Below are positions 1 through 7,880 of a stretch of DNA of 15,203 nt, in pieces. The stretch is from JAVBMO01 sp031552355 (GTDB lineage: Bacteria; Bacteroidota; Bacteroidia; Bacteroidales; P3). The notes under the pieces are model-generated. The model had not been told where the DNA came from and ran no database searches. It saw only the letters and a list, made by a program, of their open reading frames with translations. The stretch covers positions 1 through 15,203 of the forward strand of contig JAVBMO010000140.1 in the NCBI GenBank assembly GCA_031552355.1, in the 5' to 3' direction. Positions within the stretch are counted from its first letter, which is position 1. The number at the start of each line of letters is the position of its first letter. Made by a program: the position numbers and the translations under genes.

Positions 1-881
1 TTACAGGTAAAACCGAAGGAATTACCTATATTGTGGCCACCACACAAGAGGGCAATTTCAAGGATAGCTGCAAAGTGACGGTAAGCAATAATGTCACCGG
101 TATCAGCCTGAACAAACACGAAATTTCGCTTGCGGTAAATGCTACGGAAATGCTTACTGCAACGGTAAGCCCGTCCAATGCTACCAACAAAAATGTAACA
201 TGGGCAAGCCGCAACGAGGACATTGCCACTGTAAATGCCGATGGCGTAGTTACAGGTAAAACCGAAGGAATTACCTATATTGTGGCCACCACGCAAGAGG
301 GCGGTTTCAAGGATAGCTGCAAGGTGACAGTAAGCAACAATGTTATTGCCGCTACGGGCATTAGCCTGGACAAACACGAAATCTCGCTTGCGGTAAATGC
401 TACGGAAACGCTTATTGCAACGGTAAGCCCGTCCAATGCTGCCAACAAAAATATAACATGGGCAAGCCGCAATGGGGGTATTGCCACTGTAAATGCCGAT
501 GGCGTAGTTACAGGTAAAACCGAAGGAATTACCTATATTGTGGCCACCACGCAAGAGAGCGGTTTCAAGGATAGCTGTAAGGTGACGATAAGCCCGGAAA
601 CGAGCATCCTCGTGCCAAAAGCGTCAGAAGCGCTGTTGAGAGTGTATCCAAATCCGGTTAAGAATGGACAATTGATAGTTGACAATGGACAATTAAACAG
701 CCAAACAGCCTCATCATTGCAAGGAACGAAGCAATCTATAGAAATCTTCGACCTTGTGGGCAAGTTGGTAGGGGGCTTTGCCATCACCGGCGAAAAAACG
801 GAAATCAACATTGGCCATTTACCTCGGGGAACCTATTTGGTAAAAGTGGGCGAGACAGTGCGGAAAATAGTGAAACGATGA
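1..881 (+). CDS. Ig-like (BIG2) repeat surface protein with T9SS C-terminal sorting domain, 5' partial
   Basis: The reading frame is open from base 3 and has no real start in the window, so the N-terminus lies to the left. The visible 292 residues contain the end of one BIG2 (bacterial Ig-like group 2) domain, two complete domains of 83 and 86 residues, and a C-terminal tail. Each domain carries the block VTGKTEGITYIVATT followed by FKDSCKVTVS. The tail begins with LLRVYPNPVKNG, continues with IEIFDLVGKLV, has the typical PRGTYLVKV strand and ends in KIVKR. This is a type A sorting domain (Por_secre_tail) that directs export through the type IX system, with cleavage and surface attachment. 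BIG2 repeats usually act as spacers or adhesive stalks; the active part is probably upstream and not visible. The tail carries an unusual insertion (664-737). What the protein binds is unknown. Confidence 0.88.
   Translation, partial: TGKTEGITYIVATTQEGNFKDSCKVTVSNNVTGISLNKHEISLAVNATEMLTATVSPSNATNKNVTWASRNEDIATVNADGVVTGKTEGITYIVATTQEGGFKDSCKVTVSNNVIAATGISLDKHEISLAVNATETLIATVSPSNAANKNITWASRNGGIATVNADGVVTGKTEGITYIVATTQESGFKDSCKVTISPETSILVPKASEALLRVYPNPVKNGQLIVDNGQLNSQTASSLQGTKQSIEIFDLVGKLVGGFAITGEKTEINIGHLPRGTYLVKVGETVRKIVKR
3..590 (+). repeat. Near-identical tandem repeats encoding BIG2 domains
   Basis: The same DNA block (acaggtaaaaccgaaggaat onward) starts at 3, 252 and 510. This gives repeat units of 249 and 258 bp. 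The 9-bp difference comes from a small in-frame expansion (IAA) just before TGISL in the second complete unit. The units differ at few positions, many of them silent, which suggests recent duplication or gene conversion. Such arrays commonly vary in copy number and are difficult to assemble. Confidence 0.9.
664..737 (+). repeat. Intergenic-type repeat sequence embedded in the sorting-domain coding region
   Basis: Bases 664-695 hold a direct repeat of atggacaatt separated by gatagttgac. Bases 711-737 hold a partial palindrome, with arms attgc and gcaat around aaggaacgaa. From memory, both resemble short repeats that are common between genes in Bacteroidota (the GACAATTGA-type and the CATTGCGAGGAACGAAGCAATC-type). 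Here they are read through in frame as NGQLIVDNGQL and SSLQGTKQS, within a loop between two strands of the sorting domain. Confidence 0.6.
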
Positions 882-950
882 GTGATGGGCAGAACAGTCG
901 AAGAGAAAAACGGAACAATGAATAACAAATTAATTAACTAAGCCTTGTCT

Positions 951-980
951 TTCAAGCCCCTTCGGGGGTTTGGGGCTGGG
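951..980. repeat. GC-rich hairpin-forming sequence between convergent genes
   Basis: The stretch contains CCCC-TTCG-GGGG (957-968), a very stable tetraloop hairpin, and an overlapping alternative pairing of AGCCCC (955-960) with GGGGCT (972-977). It lies between the convergent ends of the BIG2 protein and the transporter gene, where a two-way terminator is expected. No T-tract follows on either strand, so termination is not proven. It resembles short GC-rich intergenic repeats of Bacteroidota. I see no gene in the rest of 882-1122. Confidence 0.4.
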
Positions 981-1122
981 ATTGAGGGGCTGAAGGATTT
1001 ACAGTCGAAAAGTAAGTCCAAACTCCCAAAGAGGGTTGATGAGTGATGCCTATCAGGGAAATAGGTAGACAGGTTAACGAGAAAACAATCTGTCAGGGTG
1101 AATATAATGTGAAACCGTTTCC

Positions 1123-2724
1123 TTATTTCAGCGCCAGCGCCAAAATCTGAGAAAGAATAATCATGAGCACCAATCCGAAAGGATAAACTTTTGCATAGTT
1201 TAAGCGTGGAATGTCGGAATTTGTACGCGAACCAATGGCCATTAAGCCAAACGAAGTGGTCATGCCGCCGGAAAGGGTTCCCAGCAAAGTCATAAAATTC
1301 ATTTTGAAGACATAGCGGCCTAAGAAAAAGCCCACAATAAAAGGCGTGATGGAAATAAGCGCCCCGATAAGGATAAGCTTTTCGCCGCCATTGCTGAAAG
1401 CCGAAGAAATGTGTGAACCGGCTTCGGTACCCACGGCAGCCGTAAAAAGCAGCAATCCCAATTCGCGAAACAAAATATTAGAGGAACTGGACATAGACCA
1501 AATTACAGGGCCGGTTTTCCCTATGGCGCTCAGCACGAGCGAGGCAATGAGTACACCGCCCGAAAGCCCCAATTTGAAAGAAAAAGCTCCAAGGGGAATT
1601 TCCACACTTCCCAATAAAATTCCCAGTAAAATTCCCAAAGTAATGGGTAGAAAATCGGTATCGGAAAGGCGTTTGTCGTCGTTGCCGAATAAACGTGAAA
1701 TGGCCTTTTCCTGAGTTTTTGTGGTGGACACAAACAGGCGGTCGCCAAAACGAAGTTTCATTCTACCTGTCGGCGGTAGGTCAATTCCGGCGCGGCGTAT
1801 GCGTACAATGGTAGAATCGTAGGCCGAAAAAAGATTTAATTCTGCCAAGGTTTTTCCGATAATTTTCCGGTTGGTAACCAACAGCCAAATGACTTCGTTT
1901 TTGTCATCAAATTGCATATCCACATCCTCTACCGGTTTTCCTATCAAGGTTTCCAATTCTTCATGCTTGTCGGCAGGGCCGATAATCCGCAGGATGTCTC
2001 CCAAAAAAATATGACTGTTTTTGGTTGGCCCAAATGTTTCGTCCGCATGTTTTATTCGCGAAATGCTACAATGTGTGCGTGCCCGCAAATCCAGTTCTGA
2101 AATGGTTCTTCCATCCACATTCGGATTTTCCACCTTGTAATCGAAACGAACCAAAAGAGGGGCTTTCTGTTTTTCTTCTTCGTCCGAAAGAACTTCTTCA
2201 TGTTTGAAATTTACACGCAAAACCACCGGCAACAGATAAAAGAAAAGCAGGCAGATAAGAATGGAAAACGGGTAAGCAATACTATAGCCAATGGAAACGT
2301 AAGGTGAATTTAATATGTCGGACGAAGCCGCCAAACCTATCGAACTCGACATGCCGCCGGTAAACAAACCTACAATCAATCCACTGTCGGCAATGCCGAA
2401 CAGTTTGCAAAAAAGCAAGGCAGCGCCTACACCGCTCAAGACCACAAGGGTTACAAAAAGGATGGATTTCCGCCCGTCGGAAAGAAAGGAATTGAAAAAT
2501 CCCGGCCCCGACTGCATACCCACCGTAAAAATAAACAACAGTAAGCCGAATGTTTTGAATACCGACGGCACTTCCACGCCCATATAGCCCAAGAAAAGGG
2601 CAATAAAAATAACGGCGGACATATCCAAAGAAAATCCACGGATTTTAATCCGTCCGATGATCAGCCCGACGGTAATTACTAAAAACAAGGCAAACAGCCC
2701 TTCGAGAGATACAAGGTTAGTCAT
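1123..2724 (-). CDS. AspT/YidE-type transporter with two TrkA-C domains
   Basis: Inner-membrane transporter of the aspartate-alanine antiporter family, about 533 residues, the usual size for the group. The order is: a hydrophobic half (about 1-170), two cytoplasmic TrkA-C (RCK_C) domains (about 190-265 and 275-350), and a second hydrophobic half (about 357-533). The halves are clear internal repeats: GLLLFIFTVGMQSG (60-73) matches GLLLFTAAVGTEAG (423-436), and GGMSSSIGLAA (123-133) matches GGMTTSFGLMA (487-497). The substrate cannot be read from sequence; characterised relatives exchange aspartate and alanine or related anions. TrkA-C domains usually sense ligands or gate transport. I chose the ATG at 2724, which overlaps the AsmA-like stop by 8 bp. 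A TTG at 2733 is possible and would add three residues. The overlap suggests translational coupling. Confidence 0.87.
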   Translation of the reverse strand: MTNLVSLEGLFALFLVITVGLIIGRIKIRGFSLDMSAVIFIALFLGYMGVEVPSVFKTFGLLLFIFTVGMQSGPGFFNSFLSDGRKSILFVTLVVLSGVGAALLFCKLFGIADSGLIVGLFTGGMSSSIGLAASSDILNSPYVSIGYSIAYPFSILICLLFFYLLPVVLRVNFKHEEVLSDEEEKQKAPLLVRFDYKVENPNVDGRTISELDLRARTHCSISRIKHADETFGPTKNSHIFLGDILRIIGPADKHEELETLIGKPVEDVDMQFDDKNEVIWLLVTNRKIIGKTLAELNLFSAYDSTIVRIRRAGIDLPPTGRMKLRFGDRLFVSTTKTQEKAISRLFGNDDKRLSDTDFLPITLGILLGILLGSVEIPLGAFSFKLGLSGGVLIASLVLSAIGKTGPVIWSMSSSSNILFRELGLLLFTAAVGTEAGSHISSAFSNGGEKLILIGALISITPFIVGFFLGRYVFKMNFMTLLGTLSGGMTTSFGLMAIGSRTNSDIPRLNYAKVYPFGLVLMIILSQILALALK

Positions 2725-5356
2725 CCCATTCAATTTTTAGGTTCGATTGTTTTTTAGTTTTTGGCAAAGCCGCAGGAGTCGTATCTTTCTTCTCCTCCCA
2801 TTCTATAACATAATTTCCGGCTTCTTGTTTTTTCCAGTTTTCCTGTTCCTTTTTTGTAGCGGCATCTTTTGTGCTAAATTCTTCAATCAGAATGTTTTTT
2901 ACATTTTCTTTTTCCTTCTTCAGATTTTCTTTCAGTTGCACAGTCGCATTTTTTTTGTCGTATTTGAAAACCGGATTGTCTATAGTGCCGGTTATCCAGA
3001 TGTACAAGGTAATATCGTTGGGCGTTTCTTCCTCAAAACTGCCGAATTCCGCTTGTTCTTTTTGCAGGCGAGCTTTTTGCTTTTTGCTGAGGAAATCCGA
3101 AAGTTTCAGTTTCAGATGGTAATCTATTTCGCCACTGAACTTTTGCCATCCGAAAATGCCTAAATTCGCGGCATTGGATTTAATGTCGGTTTGCGAAATT
3201 TTAAAAGTTTGGTCTTTTATATAAAAAGAAGTGTTTAGCGTACTGAACTTCACATTTTCAAGGGTTTGCTCATCAATAAAACGGGAAAGTTTTTTCAGGG
3301 GGCCAAAGTTGGTCAATGCGCCATTTTCGATACTCAGGTTCGAGGACACTTCCAAACTGTTTTTGTCAATTCCGCTGCTCAGGCAATAGTTTGTCGAAAA
3401 ATGCACATCGCCGCTGACCATTCCTTGCAAATTTTCGGTTTTCAAAGTCTTTTGCCCAAAATTGTCGAAGGTGAAAAAGAGTTCTTTCAGGTTTACCTTT
3501 TGGGTGTTGAAATTGCCACTGAACCGGAAACAACTTTTCCCTAAATCCTGCATGGCCAAAGATCCGAACAAACTTCCACCTAAAGCCGACATTTTCAGAT
3601 TATCAACCCATAAAAAGCCGGGCGTCAAACGGGTTTGAAACGATACATTTTGCGTTTTGATGCTTCGGTAACTCAAATCTTTTACATTGCAGGAAAGTTT
3701 TGCCGTAATATTTTTCGGCAATGAAAATTCCAGCGCTTTCGAATCTTTTTCGGTTGTTTTTGAAGCAAAAAATTCGTCGCCTTTGAATTTGTCCACATCC
3801 AAATTGCCGGTAAATGACAGCGGTTGATTTTCCAAAAACAAATAGGACAAAAGGTTATCTACAGTTCCATTCATTCGGATATTAGACGAAGAAATGCTGC
3901 AAACCAAATTTTGAATGGAGGTATTTTTGTTGTCGAAAAGAATGTCGGAAGAAAGGGTTTTAACTCCATGCTGAAAGCCTGTCCATTTGAAATTGGCTTT
4001 GTCGATACGGGCGTTTCCGCTCATTTTTACTTTGTTCAAAGCGTATGCTTGTTTGCTTTTTAGGTCTGAAATTTCGCCTTCCAAACGAACTTTCGCCGTC
4101 AGCAAGCCCGACAGAGTTTCAATATCCGGCGATTTCAGCAAAGCATGCAAATCGGCCAAATCCAGCTTGGTATCCACTTCGGCGTCGATGCGCGGTTGCT
4201 TGAAATTTTCAACACTCAAATGCCCTTTGAAATATCCACGGTTGATTTCTGTCGAGAAATGATTCAAAACCAGTTTATACGTCGTTGTATGGCGTTTTTC
4301 GCCATTGCTGAAAGACCCTTTCAGATTGATATTGCGGAAGCTTACTGGAAGGTTTTTGCCCGAAAGGCTGCCGTTGGCAATTCCGAATTGCGCTGTAATG
4401 GACGGCAAATAAGTGGACGAAATTTTTCCTTTAATTAAAAGATTTAAATCCAAAGTACCTTTGCTTTTATAGTCTTTGAATACATTTTTGGCTTCGGCCG
4501 GCAGATACTTCAATAGTGATTCCAAGCGGATATTTTGGCTTTGTATCGACAAGTCAATGGTTGATTTTCCGCTCGTGTAGCAGATGTTCCCTGATGCAAA
4601 AAACGGCAATTCGCGGAGTTGCAATTCGCTTTTTTCAAAAATAAGCATTTCCCGCTTTCCATCGTGGTGAAAGGAAATATCGGTTTCCAAAGGAACGTCG
4701 CGCAGAAAAACCACATTGTCGGTTTGCAGGCAATTGACATGCATATTGCTTTTGAGCCGGATGGTTTGGTTGCTGGACGAAAAATCGCCCTTGGCCACAC
4801 CTTTGTTAATAATGACATCGTAGCGCTGGTGCGTTACTTCGTTGTGATAAATATAATGTACATTGTTCAATTCTGTTTTGTTCAAACTCAACCTGAAATC
4901 CACTTTGGAAGAATCTTTGTCCGGTGTTTTCCAAAAGTTGTAGTTGGGAATACTGTCTTGGAAATATTTCATGTAGAATCCGGCGTTTTTCACCCGGATT
5001 TGCTTTACGTCGTAGATTCCGTGGTATAAATCCCAAAGGTTAAATTTCAGGTAAATGTCTTCGGCATAAAACAAGGTATCTTTTACGCCGCTTGGATTGT
5101 AAACTTCTTTTCCCAAAACATCTTTAAATTGCAACGAAGCAAAGGGGAAAGTCCAGAAAAAAGCAAAGTCGATTTTACTTACCTTGATTTCGCTTTTCAA
5201 CGAACGGTTCAATTCCGTAACAACAATGGTGGTTACCTTGTCTTTGCTTTTGTAGAGGATGGCGGCAGCCACAAGTACCAATACAATAAAAGTGGCAAGA
5301 GCAATGCCCGCCACTTTTAATGAAAGTCTTATCCTTCTTTGTATTTTGTTGTTCAT
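2717..5356 (-). CDS. AsmA-family envelope protein
   Basis: 879-residue protein with a short basic N-terminus, one membrane segment (about 13-35, rich in V, A, L and I) and a very long remainder predicted to lie outside the inner membrane. The N-terminal part after the anchor (LKSEIKVSKIDFAFFWTFP, then FKDVL) and the C-terminal ITGTIDNPVFKYD (about 788-800) are typical of Bacteroidota AsmA-like proteins. The last 79 residues are charged, lysine- and glutamate-rich and probably flexible. AsmA/YhdP/TamB-type proteins form long beta-rich grooves that span the periplasm and help move phospholipids to, or maintain, the outer membrane. That role is inferred here from family membership. It is followed by and overlaps the AspT-type transporter gene, so the two are probably co-transcribed. 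No strong promoter of its own is visible in the 78 bp upstream. Confidence 0.85.
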   Translation of the reverse strand: MNNKIQRRIRLSLKVAGIALATFIVLVLVAAAILYKSKDKVTTIVVTELNRSLKSEIKVSKIDFAFFWTFPFASLQFKDVLGKEVYNPSGVKDTLFYAEDIYLKFNLWDLYHGIYDVKQIRVKNAGFYMKYFQDSIPNYNFWKTPDKDSSKVDFRLSLNKTELNNVHYIYHNEVTHQRYDVIINKGVAKGDFSSSNQTIRLKSNMHVNCLQTDNVVFLRDVPLETDISFHHDGKREMLIFEKSELQLRELPFFASGNICYTSGKSTIDLSIQSQNIRLESLLKYLPAEAKNVFKDYKSKGTLDLNLLIKGKISSTYLPSITAQFGIANGSLSGKNLPVSFRNINLKGSFSNGEKRHTTTYKLVLNHFSTEINRGYFKGHLSVENFKQPRIDAEVDTKLDLADLHALLKSPDIETLSGLLTAKVRLEGEISDLKSKQAYALNKVKMSGNARIDKANFKWTGFQHGVKTLSSDILFDNKNTSIQNLVCSISSSNIRMNGTVDNLLSYLFLENQPLSFTGNLDVDKFKGDEFFASKTTEKDSKALEFSLPKNITAKLSCNVKDLSYRSIKTQNVSFQTRLTPGFLWVDNLKMSALGGSLFGSLAMQDLGKSCFRFSGNFNTQKVNLKELFFTFDNFGQKTLKTENLQGMVSGDVHFSTNYCLSSGIDKNSLEVSSNLSIENGALTNFGPLKKLSRFIDEQTLENVKFSTLNTSFYIKDQTFKISQTDIKSNAANLGIFGWQKFSGEIDYHLKLKLSDFLSKKQKARLQKEQAEFGSFEEETPNDITLYIWITGTIDNPVFKYDKKNATVQLKENLKKEKENVKNILIEEFSTKDAATKKEQENWKKQEAGNYVIEWEEKKDTTPAALPKTKKQSNLKIEWDD

Positions 5357-5434
5357 TGTTTTTTAGAAAAAGATAGTTACAACAAAGTTTCCGATTTTAC
5401 TGTCAGGAGTCAAGAAATGCTGAAAAAACAGGGT

Positions 5435-5692
5435 TTACTTACTTGTCGTAATTTGTAATACAATCCCACATTTTTTGGCTTCTGCATCAAATCCTTTCTT
5501 AAAGTCGTCGCTTATATTTTGGCTTCCATAATCGTCATGAAATTCATCATTGCACTGATCAACACTTTTTGTTTTATAACAATCACAAAAATCTTTTCCG
5601 GCATTTCTGCCACGATCTTCCTGATCTTCACAAGAAGAAAGAATTGTTGCTGTTAGAAATAAAATAACAGAGAAAGGTAATAATTTTTTCAT
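5435..5692 (-). CDS. Small cysteine-containing lipoprotein, unknown function
   Basis: 85 residues. The N-terminus (KK, then a hydrophobic stretch) ends in a lipobox, ILSSC, with the lipidated cysteine at position 21, so the mature protein of about 65 residues should be membrane-anchored. The mature part is acidic and has four more cysteines: a C-D-C pair at 36 and 38, then 47 and 75. These could form two disulphides in the periplasm. I do not recognise a named family; small secreted proteins with CxCY motifs are frequent in Bacteroidota. It has a plausible promoter just upstream (5715-5750). No terminator is visible before the AsmA-like gene 78 bp away, so read-through into it is possible. 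Confidence 0.8.
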   Translation of the reverse strand: MKKLLPFSVILFLTATILSSCEDQEDRGRNAGKDFCDCYKTKSVDQCNDEFHDDYGSQNISDDFKKGFDAEAKKCGIVLQITTSK

Positions 5693-5714
5693 AGCTTTTA
5701 GGTTTAAAACTTAA

Positions 5715-5750
5715 ACAAAAATAGGAATTTTTTATAAACGAAACTCAAAA
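5715..5750 (-). promoter_or_regulatory. Candidate Bacteroidota promoter for the small lipoprotein
   Basis: On the minus strand, TTTTG is followed after 22 bases by TATTTTTGT, which fits the TAnnTTTGY -7 element. The predicted transcript start lies about 15 bases before the ATG at 5692. The spacing is slightly long against the usual 19-21. Confidence 0.45.
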
Positions 5751-5813
5751 TTCTCAGCAACTGTTTAAATTGCCGCGCTGCTTACCTTTCGCCTCTTAAA
5801 TCATTTTCAATTA

Positions 5814-7628
5814 TTACGCCATGTGTAAAAAAGAAATTTCTTTTTCGGTAAGGAAGCGCCAATCGCCTCGTTTCAAGTCTTTTTTGGTCAAAGAGGCAAA
5901 AATAACGCGGTCTAATTTCAACACTTCGTATCCCAAAGATTCAAAAACCCGCCTTACAATACGGTTTTTGCCGGAATGCAATTCAATGCCGATTTTCTTT
6001 TTGTCGGAACCGTCGCCATCGTACAAAATGGCATCCACTTTAATAAAACCGTCGTCCAATGTCAAACCGTTTTCAATAGTATCCATATCGCGTTTAGTCA
6101 AAGCCTGGTCCAATTCCACATGATACACTTTGCGTGCGCCGTTCGAAGGATGTGTCAAGCGTTTGGCCAAATCGCCATCATTTGTAAAAAGCAACAAACC
6201 GGTGGTATTTCTGTCTAACCGGCCTACAGGGTAAATTCTTTCTTTGCAGGCGTTGGCCACAAGCCCCATAACGGTTTTCCGTTCAAAAGGATCATCCACA
6301 GTGGTAATAAATCCTTTGGGTTTGTTCAAAAGAACATAACGTTTCTTTTCGGGAGAAAGGCGTTGGTCGCCGTAATGCACTATGTCGGTAGGTTTTACCT
6401 TGTAACCCATTTCGGTAACGACTTCGCCATTTACGCTCACTACGCCGCTTTCAATTAAAAGGTCGGCTTCGCGGCGCGAACAAATTCCCGCATTCGAAAT
6501 ATATTTGTTCAAGCGGATTTCATTATCCTCGCTGTCGCTTGGTTTACGTCTTTTGCCTGAAGAATAATTTTTTTCGTCAGATTCATTTGAATGCCTGCGA
6601 GGTCTGTCCGAAGCTTTGCGCTCGTCAAAACGCCTAGTTTTTTCGCGGTCGCTAAGCCGTGGGCGTTTGCCTGTTCTTTCGCCACTTTCAGCGTTTTCAA
6701 AACGGTTTTTGTCAGAATCGTTGTATTTTCTTCTTTTGTCGAAACTGCTGTTTTTACGGTCGTCAAAACGTTTGGGCCTGTCGCTATCGCTGTTTCTCGA
6801 AAATCTTTTTCTTTCGCCGCCTTCGGAATCGTCGAAACGGTCGTTATCTTTTTTGTAAGATCTCTTGGGTTTGTCGAAACTGCTGCTTTTGCGGTCGTCG
6901 AAACGTTTGGTCCTGTCGCTATCGCTGTTTCTTGAATATCTTTTTCTTTCGCCGCCTTCGGAATCGTCGAAACGGTCGTTATCTTTTTTATAAGATCTTT
7001 TGGGTTTGTCGAAACCGCTGCTTTTACGGTCGTCGAAACGTTTAGGTCTGTCGCTATCGCTGCTTCTCGAAAATCTTTTTCTTTCGCCGCCTTCGGAATC
7101 GTCGAAACGGTCGTTATCTTTTTTGTAAGATCTTTTGGGTTTGTCGAAACCGCTGCTTTTTCTATCGTCGAAACGTTTGGGCCTGTCGCTATCGCTGGTT
7201 CTCGAAAATCTTTTTCTTTCGCCGCCTTCGGAACCCTCGAAACGGTCGTTATCTTTTTTATAAGATCTTTTGGGTTTGTCGAAACTGCTGCTTTTTCTGT
7301 CGTCGAAACGTTTGGGCCTGTCGCTATCGCTGTTTCTTGAATATCTTTTTCTTTCGCCGCCTTCGGAATTGTCAAAACGGTCGTTATCTTTTTTGTAAGA
7401 TCTCTTGGGTTTGTCGAAAGATTTTCTTTCGCCAAAAGAAGGCTTCGAAGATTCTTTGGAAAAACTTCTTTTAGGTCTTGAAAATGATTTTTCAGACGAA
7501 TCGTCGTCCGATTTTCTTTTAGCCGGCCGTCCTTTTGGGGCGTCGGATTTCTTAAAACGTGATCCTCTTTCGCTACTTTCCGAGCTTTTTCTTGTTGTAG
7601 GTTTCTCAGTTTGTTTTCTGGGTCTCAT
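5814..7628 (-). CDS. RsuA/RluB-family rRNA pseudouridine synthase with repetitive N-terminal extension
   Basis: 604 residues, of which only about the last 235 are the enzyme. An S4 RNA-binding domain starts at IRLNKYISNAGICSRREADL (371-390). The catalytic domain carries the GRLDRNTTGLLLFTNDG motif, in which D472 is the expected catalytic aspartate. It ends with the family's NRIVRRVFESLGYEVLKLDR block (555-574). It should isomerise uridine in rRNA; similarity is closest to the RluB/RluE/RluF/RsuA branch, and the target site cannot be told from sequence. Residues 1-370 are low-complexity, rich in K, R, D and S, and include five tandem 45-residue repeats at 71-295. Basic disordered tails on this enzyme family are, from memory, common in Bacteroidota and may hold RNA. 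The ATG at 7628 is the first good start and lies about 100 bases below a -7 element. Confidence 0.92.
   Translation of the reverse strand: MRPRKQTEKPTTRKSSESSERGSRFKKSDAPKGRPAKRKSDDDSSEKSFSRPKRSFSKESSKPSFGERKSFDKPKRSYKKDNDRFDNSEGGERKRYSRNSDSDRPKRFDDRKSSSFDKPKRSYKKDNDRFEGSEGGERKRFSRTSDSDRPKRFDDRKSSGFDKPKRSYKKDNDRFDDSEGGERKRFSRSSDSDRPKRFDDRKSSGFDKPKRSYKKDNDRFDDSEGGERKRYSRNSDSDRTKRFDDRKSSSFDKPKRSYKKDNDRFDDSEGGERKRFSRNSDSDRPKRFDDRKNSSFDKRRKYNDSDKNRFENAESGERTGKRPRLSDREKTRRFDERKASDRPRRHSNESDEKNYSSGKRRKPSDSEDNEIRLNKYISNAGICSRREADLLIESGVVSVNGEVVTEMGYKVKPTDIVHYGDQRLSPEKKRYVLLNKPKGFITTVDDPFERKTVMGLVANACKERIYPVGRLDRNTTGLLLFTNDGDLAKRLTHPSNGARKVYHVELDQALTKRDMDTIENGLTLDDGFIKVDAILYDGDGSDKKKIGIELHSGKNRIVRRVFESLGYEVLKLDRVIFASLTKKDLKRGDWRFLTEKEISFLHMA
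6744..7418 (-). repeat. Five tandem 135-bp repeats inside the pseudouridine synthase gene
   Basis: Five units of exactly 45 codons, each beginning FDKPKRSYKKDNDRF and ending in DRPKRFDDRK (one copy has T for P) plus three variable residues. Most substitutions fall in a few positions (D/E, N/D/G, Y/F, N/T/S). A degenerate sixth unit starts at residue 296 (FDKRRKYNDSDKNRF). Unit length is a multiple of three, so gain or loss of units keeps the frame. Confidence 0.95.
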
Positions 7629-7732
7629 AAGTTTAAATAATTAATATTGAAAAAGCCTTTGGGAAAGCTTGTCTATATCAAGGTGATTATGCTTTCTTTA
7701 TTCAGTTGCTTTAAAATAGAATGGATTTTTGT

Positions 7733-7741
7733 GCAAAGGTA
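7733..7741 (-). promoter_or_regulatory. Candidate -7 element for the pseudouridine synthase gene
   Basis: The minus strand reads TACCTTTGC, a full match to TAnnTTTGY. No clear TTTG lies 19-22 bases upstream, so the -33 part is weak. The predicted leader is about 100 nt, AT-rich, without obvious structure. Confidence 0.5.
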
Positions 7742-7773
7742 CAAAATATTTGCAGATTACTCATTGTGAGAAC

Positions 7774-7804
7774 AAAAAAGAGAATGCCTACAAAAGACAT
7801 TCTC
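7774..7804 (-). terminator. Rho-independent terminator, leftward
   Basis: On the minus strand a 9-bp stem (GAGAATGTC with GGCATTCTC, one G-T pair) with a 7-base loop is followed directly by TTTTTT. It should end the transcript coming from the lipoprotein gene at 7986-8450, just before the promoter of the pseudouridine synthase gene. The + strand also has a T-rich stretch after the stem (cttattttt), so it may act both ways. Confidence 0.75.
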
Positions 7805-7845
7805 CTTATTTTTAGTACAGCTTTTCTATTCTTAATTGGCTCTCT

Positions 7846-7878
7846 AGACCTAACAGGTTTTAAAAACCTGTTAGGTCT
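7846..7878. repeat. Perfect 33-bp palindrome
   Basis: Two 16-bp arms, AGACCTAACAGGTTTT and its exact reverse complement, flank a single A. I recall the same ACCTAACAGG...CCTGTTAGGT palindrome as a common intergenic repeat in Bacteroidota genomes. It lies between the 7986-8450 gene and its terminator. The rest of 7629-7985 holds the terminator, the -7 element and repeat copy A; I see no gene there. Confidence 0.85.
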
Positions 7879-7880
7879 TT

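Noticed and set aside
957..968. CCCC-TTCG-GGGG hairpin as a definite terminator
   Set aside because: The stem is stable, but no T-tract follows on either strand, so it is listed only as a repeat.
1346..2587. + strand frames opposite the transporter gene
   Set aside because: Shadows of the transporter coding sequence, without recognisable domains.
6591..7045. Several + strand frames across the repeat region
   Set aside because: Antisense to the repeats; composition is dictated by the coding strand (S, F, V, R-rich), with no homology signal.
6744..7418. Regular direct repeats that could suggest CRISPR
   Set aside because: There are no unique spacers: the complete 135-bp unit is repeated and is coding.
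6509..7435. 308-codon same-strand frame overlapping the pseudouridine synthase gene
   Set aside because: It is open only because the 135-bp repeats preserve all frames. Its predicted product is a low-complexity echo of the repeats and it has no domain.
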